Shown: piece by piece, positions 23,698 to 33,232 of the stretch
How the letters are laid out: each line of letters opens with the position of its first letter
How positions within the stretch are numbered: the first letter of the stretch is position 1
DNA from: Gammaproteobacteria bacterium
GTDB lineage: Bacteria; Pseudomonadota; Gammaproteobacteria; Pseudomonadales; Halieaceae
Direction: 5' to 3'
Length of the DNA: 35,478 bases
Assembly (NCBI GenBank): GCA_030427485.1
Contig: JAUICG010000047.1
Location: 1-35,478 of the forward strand
The notes under the pieces: model-generated
Told to the model about the DNA's origin: nothing
Database searches by the model: none
What the model saw: only the letters and a program-made list of their open reading frames with translations
Position numbers and translations under genes: made by a program

Positions 23698-24204
23698 TTA
23701 ACTGGCAGCATCCGCCCCGGGCGATGCGTTACCAGCGCTAAACTGCGCCGGATCGAGGTACATCAGCTGCAAAACAGTGGCCTCGCCCGCTGCATCCGAA
23801 TCAACCGCCAGTACCATCACATTGCGCCTGTCGTCCTCCACCGTTACCGCTGTGATTCCAAAGATCATCGCGCTGCCTTCATTGAGAGCATTAAACACCC
23901 TGAGCTCCCGCTCCTCGCGCAGCGCCTGGGCGATATTGGCAACAAGCGCCGTGACGCTGGCACGGAAGGCGCCGAAGTTAAGCCTGCCGCTGAATTCGCT
24001 GTGCGAGAGGGAGAGCCTGAAAGCGACAGTGGATTCGTCGACCAGCTGAACGCGCGTCAAATGCACTTCCTCGCTGGCCGCAAGCCGCTGGTAGACCGCT
24101 TTCGCTTCGGTACGCGTTGCCTCGATAAGGGCTTTGTGCAGGAGATTGACCGCCACCAGCAGGAACTTATCCTGGGGCATGGACTGGATTTTTGACTGCG
24201 GCAT
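23698..24204 (-). CDS. Conserved-looking protein of unknown function upstream of hrpA
   Basis: The product is 168 aa, without signal peptide or membrane helices. It has an N-terminal helix pair (DKFLLVAVNLLHKALIEATR), a beta-rich centre (HLTRVQLVDESTVAFRLSLS), a helix (ASVTALVANIAQALREER) and more strands (AMIFGITAVTVEDDRRNVMVLAVDSD). The alternating alpha/beta pattern suggests one compact cytoplasmic domain. I do not recognise it. An alternative start is the Met codon at 24180. The 49-bp gap to hrpA suggests co-transcription; no function is inferred. Confidence 0.7.
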   Translation of the reverse strand: MPQSKIQSMPQDKFLLVAVNLLHKALIEATRTEAKAVYQRLAASEEVHLTRVQLVDESTVAFRLSLSHSEFSGRLNFGAFRASVTALVANIAQALREERELRVFNALNEGSAMIFGITAVTVEDDRRNVMVLAVDSDAAGEATVLQLMYLDPAQFSAGNASPGADAAS

Positions 24205-24390
24205 AACGACCCCTGGCGGTGATTCCCCGACAGTCTACTGCCCGAGGCAGCGCCGGGCAACGTGATCCCCGCGGCGAGTACTTCCCGCGCAAACAAGCTG
24301 TTCAATGTGCCGCCTGTTTGCGCTACAGTACACCTTTGCTGCACGCTTTGCTCCCGGCGCCCCTGTTCACAAAAAAATCGTACTAAAAAC

Positions 24391-26118
24391 GTGACAATCC
24401 ACACACCCTCCACGCCGGCAGCTACGGCTGCGAAGATACTTGTAGCAGTGAGCCTGTTGGCCGGAGCGCTGTCCCTCCTGTTCTCCTGGTTGTTCTGGGC
24501 AAGATTTCATGTCGATATACCGGTAGAGGACTCACTGACACTGCTGCCGTTTGTGCAGGCGGTCGTGGAGAGCGGCTGGAGCGGCGTCACTTTCCAGGAG
24601 TGGATCGCGCCGCACTCCTCCGCCCACCGGATTGCGATCGGACGCCTGCTGATGGCGACAGAATACAAATACCTGTGGGGCGAGAACTACCTTTCCTACC
24701 TCGGCAGCTGGTTGAGCATCGGCGCTTTGTGCTACCTCTATTCCGGCGCCTCGAGACTATCCAGACCGCACGGCGTGGATACCGGGTACTTCATGCTGGG
24801 GATGGCGCTGATCTACTGTTTAAGCTATACGCAGGTCGGGAACCTGATCAGTGCCGTCAATGCGCTGTGGTACATCAGCGCGGCGTGCTGCGCGTGCAGC
24901 ATCTATCTCTTCGTTGCTCCGGGAGAGACCTTGACGCCGCAGCGGGCATTAGCTGCTTGCCTGTTCGCGATATCTGCCTCGTACGCGACCTTCCTGGGGG
25001 TCATCGGCTGCCTGGTGCTGGTGCTGCTGGCAATCCAATCCCGCTCCAGACACGCGATTTGGGTCTGTGCGCTACTGTTTCTGTTCGTCGCCCTCTATGT
25101 GACAGGTATCAAGCCGGCGACCAGTTCTGCTGCCCCGGACAAAAATGCCTTCGCTTCGATGGTCAGCACCGTAACGGTCCTGATTGAACACCGGCAGACG
25201 TTCTTCGACTTTGCTGTTGCGTTTTTGGGCGCCCCGATGTCGATGTCTTCACCGGTGCTGTCTTATATCTATGTCATTCCATCGTGTTTGCTCGTTATAT
25301 ACGGTTGGATAGTGCAGGCGCGGCAATGGTACAGACGGGAAACTGGCGGCGGTGCGCCGGAGAAATTCTATCTCGCCATGGCTACCGTATGCCTGGGCAC
25401 AGCCATGGCCAGCGCTATAGGTCGCGCCGGATTCAATGCACCGACGGATCCCCGATACCAGACCATTGTGATGCTGTACTGGCTGAGCATCGGCGGCCTG
25501 TTGCTGCACCAGCTACCCGGCAAGTCTCTGACATGGGCCAGAGCAGCCTGTATGCTGCTGGTATTGCTGATGCCGCTGGGCCTGCTTTACCAGCTGTCGA
25601 ATTTCGACCTGCTGCTGGAAGTTCGCAAGAGCACCACCGCCAGGAATATCGAGCTGAGCACTCGCCTGGGATCGCCCCTGTTCAGGGATTCGCGTCGACC
25701 ATCAAACGCCTATACCCCCAGGTATCTGGAACACGAAGCCTTTCTCTCGCGAAACTCGAAACTTAGCGCGAACGTGCCGTTTGCGGTGGAACCTGTGCAC
25801 GACACGCCGGCGGCATGTCACGCGATGAGCATTGACATCAGACCGCTGTCCAGGAATTCCAGGCGCACCGGATTGGTAAAACTGACGGTGGACGGCGACA
25901 GATTTCAACGCTTCCGAGAGGTGAGAATCGCGGGTCCTGACAACGGCCGGGGAATCCTCTACCCGGCACCTGCGAAACCCTTCACGATTGCAGCATTATT
26001 ATGGGAAGACACCGCATGGAAAGGGTACTATCAGGGCAGGCTCGACGCTTCGACTTTTACACTGGTATTTGACGCGGTGCTGGGCCCCGATTTTCACTGC
26101 CAGTTAAGGCACCGCTGA
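24391..26118 (+). CDS. Polytopic membrane protein, possibly GT-C glycosyltransferase-like
   Basis: The product is about 575 aa from the GTG at 24391; an upstream in-frame GTG at 24262 would add a Cys/Arg-rich tail that looks non-coding, so the start is uncertain. There are roughly ten transmembrane helices up to about residue 405, then a soluble region of about 170 residues with a beta-rich end. The first periplasmic loop has VDIPVEDSLTLLPFVQAVVE, and a later one FQEWIAPHSSAHRI. An acidic residue after the first helix recalls GT-C/PMT-type lipid-linked sugar transferases and polymer-assembly proteins, but I see no decisive motif. It may begin the run that leads to mnmC. Confidence 0.72.
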   Translation: MTIHTPSTPAATAAKILVAVSLLAGALSLLFSWLFWARFHVDIPVEDSLTLLPFVQAVVESGWSGVTFQEWIAPHSSAHRIAIGRLLMATEYKYLWGENYLSYLGSWLSIGALCYLYSGASRLSRPHGVDTGYFMLGMALIYCLSYTQVGNLISAVNALWYISAACCACSIYLFVAPGETLTPQRALAACLFAISASYATFLGVIGCLVLVLLAIQSRSRHAIWVCALLFLFVALYVTGIKPATSSAAPDKNAFASMVSTVTVLIEHRQTFFDFAVAFLGAPMSMSSPVLSYIYVIPSCLLVIYGWIVQARQWYRRETGGGAPEKFYLAMATVCLGTAMASAIGRAGFNAPTDPRYQTIVMLYWLSIGGLLLHQLPGKSLTWARAACMLLVLLMPLGLLYQLSNFDLLLEVRKSTTARNIELSTRLGSPLFRDSRRPSNAYTPRYLEHEAFLSRNSKLSANVPFAVEPVHDTPAACHAMSIDIRPLSRNSRRTGLVKLTVDGDRFQRFREVRIAGPDNGRGILYPAPAKPFTIAALLWEDTAWKGYYQGRLDASTFTLVFDAVLGPDFHCQLRHR

Positions 26119-26211
26119 TCAGTTCGGCGGCGTCCTGACAGACAGTCATTGAGAAAGACCAATTGAGGCCTCAAATTCGATGCGAACTCGAGTCATGGCA
26201 TACGGACCCGA

Positions 26212-27255
26212 ATGACCGGCACAGGATACAGACATGTGTTTCTAGCCGCACTCGTGTGCGCGCTACTGGCGTTGCAACAGGCGAGCGCCCGGGCCTCCGA
26301 CATCTCCCGAACGCTGCAACAGCTAACCGATCAGCGCCTGATGTTGACGGAGGAACTCGAGCAGTTTCAGGAAACCCTGAGACTGGTGCATCCCGACGGG
26401 ACGCCCCCGGAGCAAAGCCCGAATTCGGCCGTGCGCACACTGGCCATTGGCGCCGTCGACATCAAGCGAAGACTGGTCGAGGTGACCGAGCAGGAAATAG
26501 CACTGCTGCAGCAGCAAATTCTCGCTACTAAAAACAAACTACAGACCGCGCAGGCGTTGGCTCCCGCCGAAGACACAGGCGGCGGCGCTGCCGCCTCCCT
26601 TTCCGCACCCGATGGCGAAACACCGGCATCCCGGGACATATCTGCCTACGATCCCGCGGACATGCTGGAAAAAGAAGCCCAAAATGTCGATCGCCTGCAC
26701 AATCTGCTGGAAAATTACTACCTGGAATTGCAGGAATCCGCGCAAATACTGCCAACGGCCGAAGAACTGGCCCTGCGTGAACTCGCACAGCGCGATGCGG
26801 AAACCCTAAGCAAAATACCGTTCAGCGTCGACAAGGTAAGGCTTAGCGGTTCCGAAGCCAGCACTGCGCTGGCTCATATCAGCGAGCGACTCGTGGACCC
26901 GCGAATACCCGAAAGCCGCCGTAGTATCGCGCCGATCTGCAATATCAAGACACGCTTGCTGAATACCCTGATCAGCGTTGAAAACCGCAGCTTGAAACCG
27001 GTGGGCAAAAATCACTTTATCGGCAAGGTCAGTCTGCAGCCCGGTGCAACCACTATCAGTATCCTGTCAGACCAGTGGACCGTGCAGTTACCAGAACACG
27101 CGGGCGTCCAGGACTTTATCATCACGCTGTATCGACCGGTGGACGGCACCCCGGAGTTGCACGTGTTCGCCGTTGACGACCTGCTGGCGGAGAGCAAGGC
27201 GCATATTCCAGCATGGCTTCCGGATGAGCTGGACATAAAGACGCAGGCCGGATGA
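26212..27255 (+). CDS. Secreted coiled-coil protein of unknown function
   Basis: The product is 347 aa with a signal peptide (residues 1-28, ending ASARAS). A helical, Gln/Glu/Leu-rich region follows (about 30-118, with LTEELEQFQETLRLV and EVTEQEIALLQQQILATKNKL), consistent with a coiled coil. An Ala/Gly/Pro linker leads to a second helical part (about 145-200) and a beta-rich C-terminal domain (TTISILSDQWTVQLPE, DFIITLYRP, ELHVFAVDDL). I do not recognise the family. Its stop overlaps the mnmC start by 4 bp (ATGA). It is 93 bp after the membrane-protein gene, which may be its envelope partner. Confidence 0.78.
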   Translation: MTGTGYRHVFLAALVCALLALQQASARASDISRTLQQLTDQRLMLTEELEQFQETLRLVHPDGTPPEQSPNSAVRTLAIGAVDIKRRLVEVTEQEIALLQQQILATKNKLQTAQALAPAEDTGGGAAASLSAPDGETPASRDISAYDPADMLEKEAQNVDRLHNLLENYYLELQESAQILPTAEELALRELAQRDAETLSKIPFSVDKVRLSGSEASTALAHISERLVDPRIPESRRSIAPICNIKTRLLNTLISVENRSLKPVGKNHFIGKVSLQPGATTISILSDQWTVQLPEHAGVQDFIITLYRPVDGTPELHVFAVDDLLAESKAHIPAWLPDELDIKTQAG

Positions 27256-29270
27256 AACGTGACAATCTGCCGTGGCAGCCCGTGCAAACGGCCACTCTTC
27301 GCTGGAGCGACAACGGGGTACCTGTCTCCGACAGTTTCGATGACGTGTACTACTCGCAGGAAAACGGCCTGGCAGAAAGCCGTCATGTGTTCCTGCTGGC
27401 GAGTGAGCTGCCCCGGCGCTGGCAGTCCCCGACGTGCAGGCAATTCTGCATTGGCGAACTGGGCTTTGGCACCGGGCTGAACTTTCTGCTGACGTGGCAG
27501 GCATGGCGGGAGCTGCCGGCGCCGCGCCCCGAATTGCACTATCTGTCGGTCGAAAAACACCCGCTGACGCGACACGACCTTGCCCGGGCGCTCGCATCCT
27601 GGCCGTCGCTGGCGACGCTCGCAGAGCGGCTGCTCGCGGACTACCCCCCACCGCTGGCCGGACAGCACCGGCTCCTGCTGGAGCCGGGCCTGCGGCTGGA
27701 TTTGTGGTGGGAGGATGCACAGGACGCGCTCACCGACCTGGCGGGCCGGGAGCAATCACTGGTGGACGCCTGGTATCTGGACGGCTTTGCACCGAATCGC
27801 AACGAATCGATGTGGTCGCCAGAGGTAATCAACGCCGTGGCCGGCCTCTGCCGCAAGGGCGCGAGCGTTGCGACGTTTACCGCCGCGGGCCACGTAAGAC
27901 GCAAGCTGCAGGACGCGGGGTTCAGGGTCAGCAAGGTTCCCGGTTACGGTCGCAAACGTGAGTGCGTGCGCGGCGTCATCGACGCTGCCGTCGCCCCGCC
28001 GCCGGGCAACCCCGGCGCATCGCCCTGGGATCTGCCCGACTGCGCACAGGATCGACCGCAGCATGTGCTGGTCCTGGGCGGCGGCCTGGCAGGCTGCACC
28101 ACCGCCGCCGCGCTGGCGGAGCGGGGCGTCCACGTCACCCTGCTGGAGCAGGGCACCCTGGCGGGTGGCGGCTCGGGCAACGACCAGGGCGTTCTGTACA
28201 CCCGGCTGTCGCGGAAGCACTCCGCACTGGTGGATTTCGCGCTGCAGGGCTTCCGGTTCGCCACACACTTCTACCGCGCGCTGTTTCGCAGCGGCAAACT
28301 GCAAACGCACCTGGATGGCGATCTGTGCGGCAGCTTCCAGCAAAGTAGCAATAGCGAGGAAATGACTCTGTTGAGCGCCGCCCTGTCCGGTGTTGAAGAC
28401 CTCGCCGAAGTGCTTGACCAGGCACAGGCCAGCCGGAGGCTGGGTGTTGAACAACCCTGTGCGGGATACTGGTACCCGGGATCTGGCTGGATGCGCCCCG
28501 CTGCGGTGTGCAAGGCGCTCGCCAGCAGCGACAGGATCCGCCTGATGGAACATTGCGGCGAGGTGACGCTGCGCCGCGAGGGCGCCCTGTGGCATGCCAT
28601 GGCCGGGAACAACTCCCTGGGCGATGCCCCGGTTGTCATTGTTGCCGCTGGCGCAGGCACCACTGCCGTGGAGCAACTTGGCTGGTTGCCCCTGCAGACG
28701 ATACGCGGCCAGATCACGGAACTGCCCGCCACCAGCGCGACCGGCAAGTTGCGCGCCGCACTGTGCCACGTCGGCTATATCGCCCCCGCTCGCGAGGGTA
28801 TCCACAGTATGGGTGCATCTTTCAACATCCATGTGACTGATCCCGCACCACGCGAGGAGGACCATCGCGAGAACCTGTCGAAACTGGCTGCCGCGGTGCC
28901 CTCCTGGGCTGCATCGCTCGACGCCATCGATCCCGGGTCGCTGCAGGGCCGTGTCGGTTATCGCTGTGCCAGCCCGGATTACATGCCGGTAGTGGGCCCG
29001 GTGCCCGCCTTTACCCGGTTCGCCCATGACTACAGCGGCCTGGGCAGAAACGCGCAGCGTTTCATTGCACGCCGTGGCGCCTACCTGCCGGGGCTTTACG
29101 TCAATGCGGCACACGGATCCCGCGGCCTGGTGTCGACACCGATCACCGCCGAATTGCTCGCCAGCATGATATGCAACGAACCCCTGCCCCTCAGCCGGAC
29201 ACTGTCTCGCGCCCTGTCACCCGCGCGCTTTATAATCCGCGACCTGTCCCGCAACCGGATCACGCCATGA
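27252..29270 (+). CDS. mnmC: Bifunctional tRNA 5-methylaminomethyl-2-thiouridine synthesis protein MnmC
   Basis: The product is 672 aa. It makes mnm5s2U34 in the tRNA wobble position. The N-terminal SAM methyltransferase (about 1-245) has CIGELGFGTGLNFLL (66-80), VDAWYLDGFAPNRNESMW and TFTAAGHVRRKLQDAGF. The C-terminal FAD-dependent oxidase (about 270-650) has the dinucleotide fold VLVLGGGLAGCTTAAALAERG (272-292, GGGLAG at 276-281), the flavin loop GGSGNDQGVLYTRLS and AHGSRGLVSTPITAELLA near the end. Order and length match fused MnmC. It is coupled by ATGA overlaps to the coiled-coil gene upstream and to the cyclase-like gene downstream. Confidence 0.97.
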   Translation: MKRDNLPWQPVQTATLRWSDNGVPVSDSFDDVYYSQENGLAESRHVFLLASELPRRWQSPTCRQFCIGELGFGTGLNFLLTWQAWRELPAPRPELHYLSVEKHPLTRHDLARALASWPSLATLAERLLADYPPPLAGQHRLLLEPGLRLDLWWEDAQDALTDLAGREQSLVDAWYLDGFAPNRNESMWSPEVINAVAGLCRKGASVATFTAAGHVRRKLQDAGFRVSKVPGYGRKRECVRGVIDAAVAPPPGNPGASPWDLPDCAQDRPQHVLVLGGGLAGCTTAAALAERGVHVTLLEQGTLAGGGSGNDQGVLYTRLSRKHSALVDFALQGFRFATHFYRALFRSGKLQTHLDGDLCGSFQQSSNSEEMTLLSAALSGVEDLAEVLDQAQASRRLGVEQPCAGYWYPGSGWMRPAAVCKALASSDRIRLMEHCGEVTLRREGALWHAMAGNNSLGDAPVVIVAAGAGTTAVEQLGWLPLQTIRGQITELPATSATGKLRAALCHVGYIAPAREGIHSMGASFNIHVTDPAPREEDHRENLSKLAAAVPSWAASLDAIDPGSLQGRVGYRCASPDYMPVVGPVPAFTRFAHDYSGLGRNAQRFIARRGAYLPGLYVNAAHGSRGLVSTPITAELLASMICNEPLPLSRTLSRALSPARFIIRDLSRNRITP

Positions 29271-30064
29271 TAAAGCTGCGAGTTCTGGTGTTCATCGTCG
29301 GCTGCCTGCCATTGTTCGCATGGCCGGTGCAGCAGTACGCGGTGAAAGTCATCGACAGGAAACCCCAGCCGCGCGACAACTTTGTGCAGGGCCTGGAGAT
29401 TCTGGACGGGTATTGGTATGTCAGCGTGGGAAATTACGGCGAATCGCGACTGCTGCGCTACCATTTCTCCGATGGCAGCGTGGACGCCGAGAAACATCTC
29501 GACGACACCTTCTTCGCCGAGGGCCTCACGGTGCTCGGGGACAGTATCTACCAGTTAACCTGGCGCAACCGGGGCATGCTGGTGTACCGCAAATCCGACT
29601 TCGAGTTCCAGCGCTGGCTGCCGATAAAGGGTGAGGGCTGGGGCATGACGAACAACGGGACCGAGCTGGTCTACAGTGACGGCAGTGCCCAACTGCACTT
29701 CCTGTCCCCGGACAATGCACGATTGCTGCGCTCCGTCACCGTCACGGAGCGGGGTCGCCCGGTCACGCTATTGAACGAACTTGAATGGGTAGACGGTAAA
29801 ATATGGGCGAATATCTGGCAGAGCGAACGTATCGTGATTATCGATCCGGTCAGCGGCGACGTCACCGCCAGCATCGATCTGCAGGGCTTGCTCCCACCAA
29901 CGGAGTACCGTCCGGGCACCGATGTATTGAACGGTATCGCCCGCAATCCCTCCGACGGCTCGATCTGGGTGACCGGCAAGCGCTGGCCGTGGATCTATCG
30001 CATCGAACTGCAGCCCATTGCAGGGATTCCGGAAAACCCGCACGGCCGGTCGAATTCGCGCTAG
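29267..30064 (+). CDS. Glutaminyl-peptide cyclotransferase-like beta-propeller protein
   Basis: The product is 265 aa from the ATG at 29267, which overlaps the mnmC stop. The signal peptide is about residues 1-18. The mature part is a five-bladed propeller of the plant/bacterial glutamine cyclotransferase type: NFVQGLEILDGYWYVSVGNYG, TFFAEGLTVLGDSIYQLTWR, GEGWGMTNNGTELVYSDGS, LNELEWVDGKIWANIWQSE and DVLNGIARNPSDGSIWVTGKRWP. The Glu after FFAEGLT and the Gly-Trp-Gly-Met segment are conserved. It would convert N-terminal Gln of exported proteins to pyroglutamate in the periplasm. Native substrates are unknown. Confidence 0.92.
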   Translation: MIKLRVLVFIVGCLPLFAWPVQQYAVKVIDRKPQPRDNFVQGLEILDGYWYVSVGNYGESRLLRYHFSDGSVDAEKHLDDTFFAEGLTVLGDSIYQLTWRNRGMLVYRKSDFEFQRWLPIKGEGWGMTNNGTELVYSDGSAQLHFLSPDNARLLRSVTVTERGRPVTLLNELEWVDGKIWANIWQSERIVIIDPVSGDVTASIDLQGLLPPTEYRPGTDVLNGIARNPSDGSIWVTGKRWPWIYRIELQPIAGIPENPHGRSNSR

Positions 30065-30136
30065 AATAGCGCCCTTTGGCAGCAACAGCCAGGCAGCGAG
30101 ACCGCTGCGGCGAACAGACTATTGCAGAGAAACACT

Positions 30137-33088
30137 ATGAGTACCAGCGGTTCAGCCCTCCCCGATGCCCATCCCGCTTTTGCGGCGATTCGACAGCAGG
30201 CCATCGAATCCCTCAACATCCGGGTGGAGCAGTACGAGCACAGGAAAACAGGGGCTGTACACTTCCATCTCGCCTCTGAAAACAGTGAAAACGTGTTCCT
30301 CGTGGCGCTGCGCACCGTACCCCAGGATTCGACCGGCGTCGCGCACATACTGGAGCATACTGCGCTCTGCGGCAGCGCGCACTATCCGGTACGCGACCCA
30401 TTTTTCATGATGCTGCGGCGCTCGCTCAATACATTCATGAACGCCTTCACCAGTTCGGACTGGACCGCCTATCCGTTCGCCAGCCAGAATCGCAAGGACT
30501 TCCACAACCTGCTCCAGGTATACCTGGACGCGGTGTTTTTCTCGCGGCTGGATCCGCTGGACTTCGCCCAGGAAGGCCACCGGGTGGAGTTCGCCGAAGC
30601 GGACAACCCCGACAGCGACCTGGTCTTCAAGGGCGTGGTGTTCAACGAGATGAAAGGCGCGATGAGTTCGATCACCAGCGTGTTGTGGGGAAAACTGTGC
30701 GAACACCTCTTTCCCACCAGCACCTACCACTACAATAGCGGCGGGGACCCGAGGCATATCCCGGACCTGAGCTACGAGCAGTTGCAGGCGTTTTATCGCA
30801 GCCACTACCATCCCAGCAATGCCATCTTCATGACCTTTGGCGACATCCCGGCGAGCGAGCACCAGCACGTCTTCGAGGACAAGGCCCTGTGCCAGTTCGA
30901 CAAGCTGTCGCAGCGCATACAGGTACAGCCGGAACAACGGCTTGCGCAACCACAGCGCGTACAGGACAGCTATGTTTTCGACGAGAACGACACTGCCGAT
31001 AACAGGACACACCTGGTAATGGGCTGGATGCTGGGTGAAAGTTCCGACCTGAAACAGATGCTGGAGGCGCAACTACTCTCCAGCGTGCTGCTGGACAACA
31101 GTGCTTCCCCGCTGCAACACGCACTTGAAACCACCGAACTGGGACGCTCGCCGTCCCCGCTGTGTGGGCTGGAGGACTCCATGCGGGAGCTGGTGTTCTG
31201 CTGCGGGATAGAGGGCAGCGAAGCCTCGCACGCCGACGCACTGGAAGAACTGGTACTCGATGTCATCGCGCAAATCGCCCGCGACGGTGTCAGCCAGGAG
31301 CGCCTCGAAGCCGTACTACACCAGCTCGAACTACACCAGCGCGAAATTACCGGCGATGGCTATCCCTACGGCCTGCAACTGATACTGCAGGCACTGGGCT
31401 GCGCTACGCATTACAGCGATCCGATCGCCGTCTTGAACCTCGAGCCGGTCATCGCTGAATTGCGCAAGGAAATCCAGCAACCCGATTATATCCGCCGGCT
31501 CGCCCGGCAATTACTACTGGACAACCCGCACCGTGTAACGCTGGTAATGACGCCGGACAGGCAGTTGTCCACCCGTCAGCGACGCGAGGAGGAAGCGCGA
31601 CTGGCCGACATCAAGTCCGCGATGAGTGCCGCGGAACGCGAGGCGACAATAAAACTGGCTGCCGACCTCGTGGCCCGCCAGGCGCAGGTGGACGATGACA
31701 GCGTTCTGCCCAAAGTTGAACTGAGCGATGTGCCTGCCGCCCTCCCTGAATTGACCTTTAACGAAGTGCGGCTGCGGAATTTGCCCTTCACCACCTACGG
31801 CCAGGGCACCAATGGCATCGTCTACCAGCAGACGATTGCCCCGTTACCAGCACTGGACGATGCGCAGCTACAGATCCTGCCCCTGTACACCAACATCCTG
31901 ACGGAAGTGGGTTTGGGCGATGACAGCTATATGACAGTGCAACAGCGACAGTCCGCCACGGTCGGCGCTATTTCCGCATTCGTCGCCATGCGCGGCAGAG
32001 CCGATGATGAACAGACCGTCAATGCACACTTTGCGCTCTCCTCCAAAGCGCTGCTACGCAATACACAGAGCCAGTCGCAGTTGATGCACGACACACTGCA
32101 CAATGCACGCTTCGACGAGACCGGTCGCATTCGGGAACTGGTCAACCAGCAGCGAGCGCGCAGGGACCAGTCCATCACCGGGAATGGGCACAGCCTGGCG
32201 ATGGGCGCCGCCTGCGCGGGAATGAGCCCGCTGGCACACCTGCACCATCACCAGTCGGGCCTGGCCGGGATACGCAATGTACGGCTCCTCGATGACAGTC
32301 TCGCCAGTGCAGATGGATTGAAAAGCTTCGCTGAGCGGCTTGAGGAATTACACGGACACCTGCTGGGCTCACCTATGCAGTTCCTTGTAATAGCTGAGGA
32401 CCACAAGGTCGCAGAGGTCGCGGATCTGGCCAGCGGCGTCTGGACAGCGGCCGCCAGCAGTGCGGAGCGTCCGGGGTTTGCGCTGCCAGCCATCCGCGAG
32501 CGACGCGCAGAGCTGTGGCTGACCAACACCCAGGTCAATTTCTGCGCCCGCGCCTACCCCACGGTACCCGAACAACACCCGGACGCCGCGGCGCTCACCG
32601 TACTGGGCGGGTTTTTGCGCAACGGTTTCCTGCACCGGGCAATCCGCGAACAGGGTGGCGCCTACGGCGGCGGCGCATCGCAGGATTCGGGCACGGCGGC
32701 ATTTCGTTTCTACTCCTACCGGGATCCACGCCTGGAGGGAACCTTGCAGGATTTTGATCGAGCGGTGACATGGATGCTGGACAATCGCCACGAATACCGC
32801 GCCCTGGAAGAGGCCATCCTAGGGGTTATCGGCAGCCTGGACAAACCGAGTTCACCCGCCGGCGAGGCCAAACAACACTTCCACAACCGCCTGTTTGGCC
32901 GCAGCCATGAATCACGTGAGTTGTTCCGTCAGCGGGTACTGGCAGTCAGCCTGGACGATCTGCAACGCGTGGTGGACACCTACCTGAAGCCGGAACTGGC
33001 CAGTACCGCAGTGGTGACCAGTGTGGGGCAGTTCGAGAGCACCGCTGCGCTGCGGGAGAAGCTGGATATGACAGTTCAGGAGCTATAG
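30137..33088 (+). CDS. M16C-family zinc metallopeptidase (PreP-like)
   Basis: The product is 983 aa from the ATG at 30137; an upstream in-frame TTG at 30122 adds only five residues. The inverted zinc motif HILEH (70-74) is within GVAHILEHTALCGSAHYPVRDPF. The distal Glu ligand is E171 in VVFNEMKGAMSS. The tandem M16 halves and the M16C-associated middle region are all present, and the second half carries FLHRAIREQGGAYGGGA, the Arg/Tyr substrate-binding segment. Size and layout match presequence-protease-like enzymes, which degrade short unstructured peptides in a closed chamber. No signal peptide is seen, so it is likely cytoplasmic. A terminator follows at once. Confidence 0.95.
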   Translation: MSTSGSALPDAHPAFAAIRQQAIESLNIRVEQYEHRKTGAVHFHLASENSENVFLVALRTVPQDSTGVAHILEHTALCGSAHYPVRDPFFMMLRRSLNTFMNAFTSSDWTAYPFASQNRKDFHNLLQVYLDAVFFSRLDPLDFAQEGHRVEFAEADNPDSDLVFKGVVFNEMKGAMSSITSVLWGKLCEHLFPTSTYHYNSGGDPRHIPDLSYEQLQAFYRSHYHPSNAIFMTFGDIPASEHQHVFEDKALCQFDKLSQRIQVQPEQRLAQPQRVQDSYVFDENDTADNRTHLVMGWMLGESSDLKQMLEAQLLSSVLLDNSASPLQHALETTELGRSPSPLCGLEDSMRELVFCCGIEGSEASHADALEELVLDVIAQIARDGVSQERLEAVLHQLELHQREITGDGYPYGLQLILQALGCATHYSDPIAVLNLEPVIAELRKEIQQPDYIRRLARQLLLDNPHRVTLVMTPDRQLSTRQRREEEARLADIKSAMSAAEREATIKLAADLVARQAQVDDDSVLPKVELSDVPAALPELTFNEVRLRNLPFTTYGQGTNGIVYQQTIAPLPALDDAQLQILPLYTNILTEVGLGDDSYMTVQQRQSATVGAISAFVAMRGRADDEQTVNAHFALSSKALLRNTQSQSQLMHDTLHNARFDETGRIRELVNQQRARRDQSITGNGHSLAMGAACAGMSPLAHLHHHQSGLAGIRNVRLLDDSLASADGLKSFAERLEELHGHLLGSPMQFLVIAEDHKVAEVADLASGVWTAAASSAERPGFALPAIRERRAELWLTNTQVNFCARAYPTVPEQHPDAAALTVLGGFLRNGFLHRAIREQGGAYGGGASQDSGTAAFRFYSYRDPRLEGTLQDFDRAVTWMLDNRHEYRALEEAILGVIGSLDKPSSPAGEAKQHFHNRLFGRSHESRELFRQRVLAVSLDDLQRVVDTYLKPELASTAVVTSVGQFESTAALREKLDMTVQEL

Positions 33089-33089
33089 C

Positions 33090-33111
33090 CGGCGTCAACC
33101 CGCCGCTTTTT
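33090..33111 (+). terminator. Intrinsic terminator of the mnmC/M16C-peptidase run
   Basis: CGGCG (33090-33094) pairs with CGCCG (33101-33105) over a TCAACC loop, followed by C and five T residues. It starts 2 bases after the peptidase stop codon. The stem is short but all G-C. Confidence 0.6.
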
Positions 33112-33232
33112 GAGAACGATGCAGAAGTTTGACGTTTTCAAGTGCATACGCTATCTGCGAAGAGGCGACCGATGAGAGCAATAAACAAGCGGCCTCCCCA
33201 ACACAGAGTGACCGGCAATACGGATCGCCCTG

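Noticed and set aside
27756..29114. Long - strand open frame (452 codons) inside mnmC
   Set aside because: mnmC is unambiguous on the other strand; the antisense translation has no recognisable domain.
30152..31072. - strand open frame of 306 codons inside the M16C peptidase gene
   Set aside because: Shadow of a strongly conserved gene containing the zinc motif; no start signal or family match.
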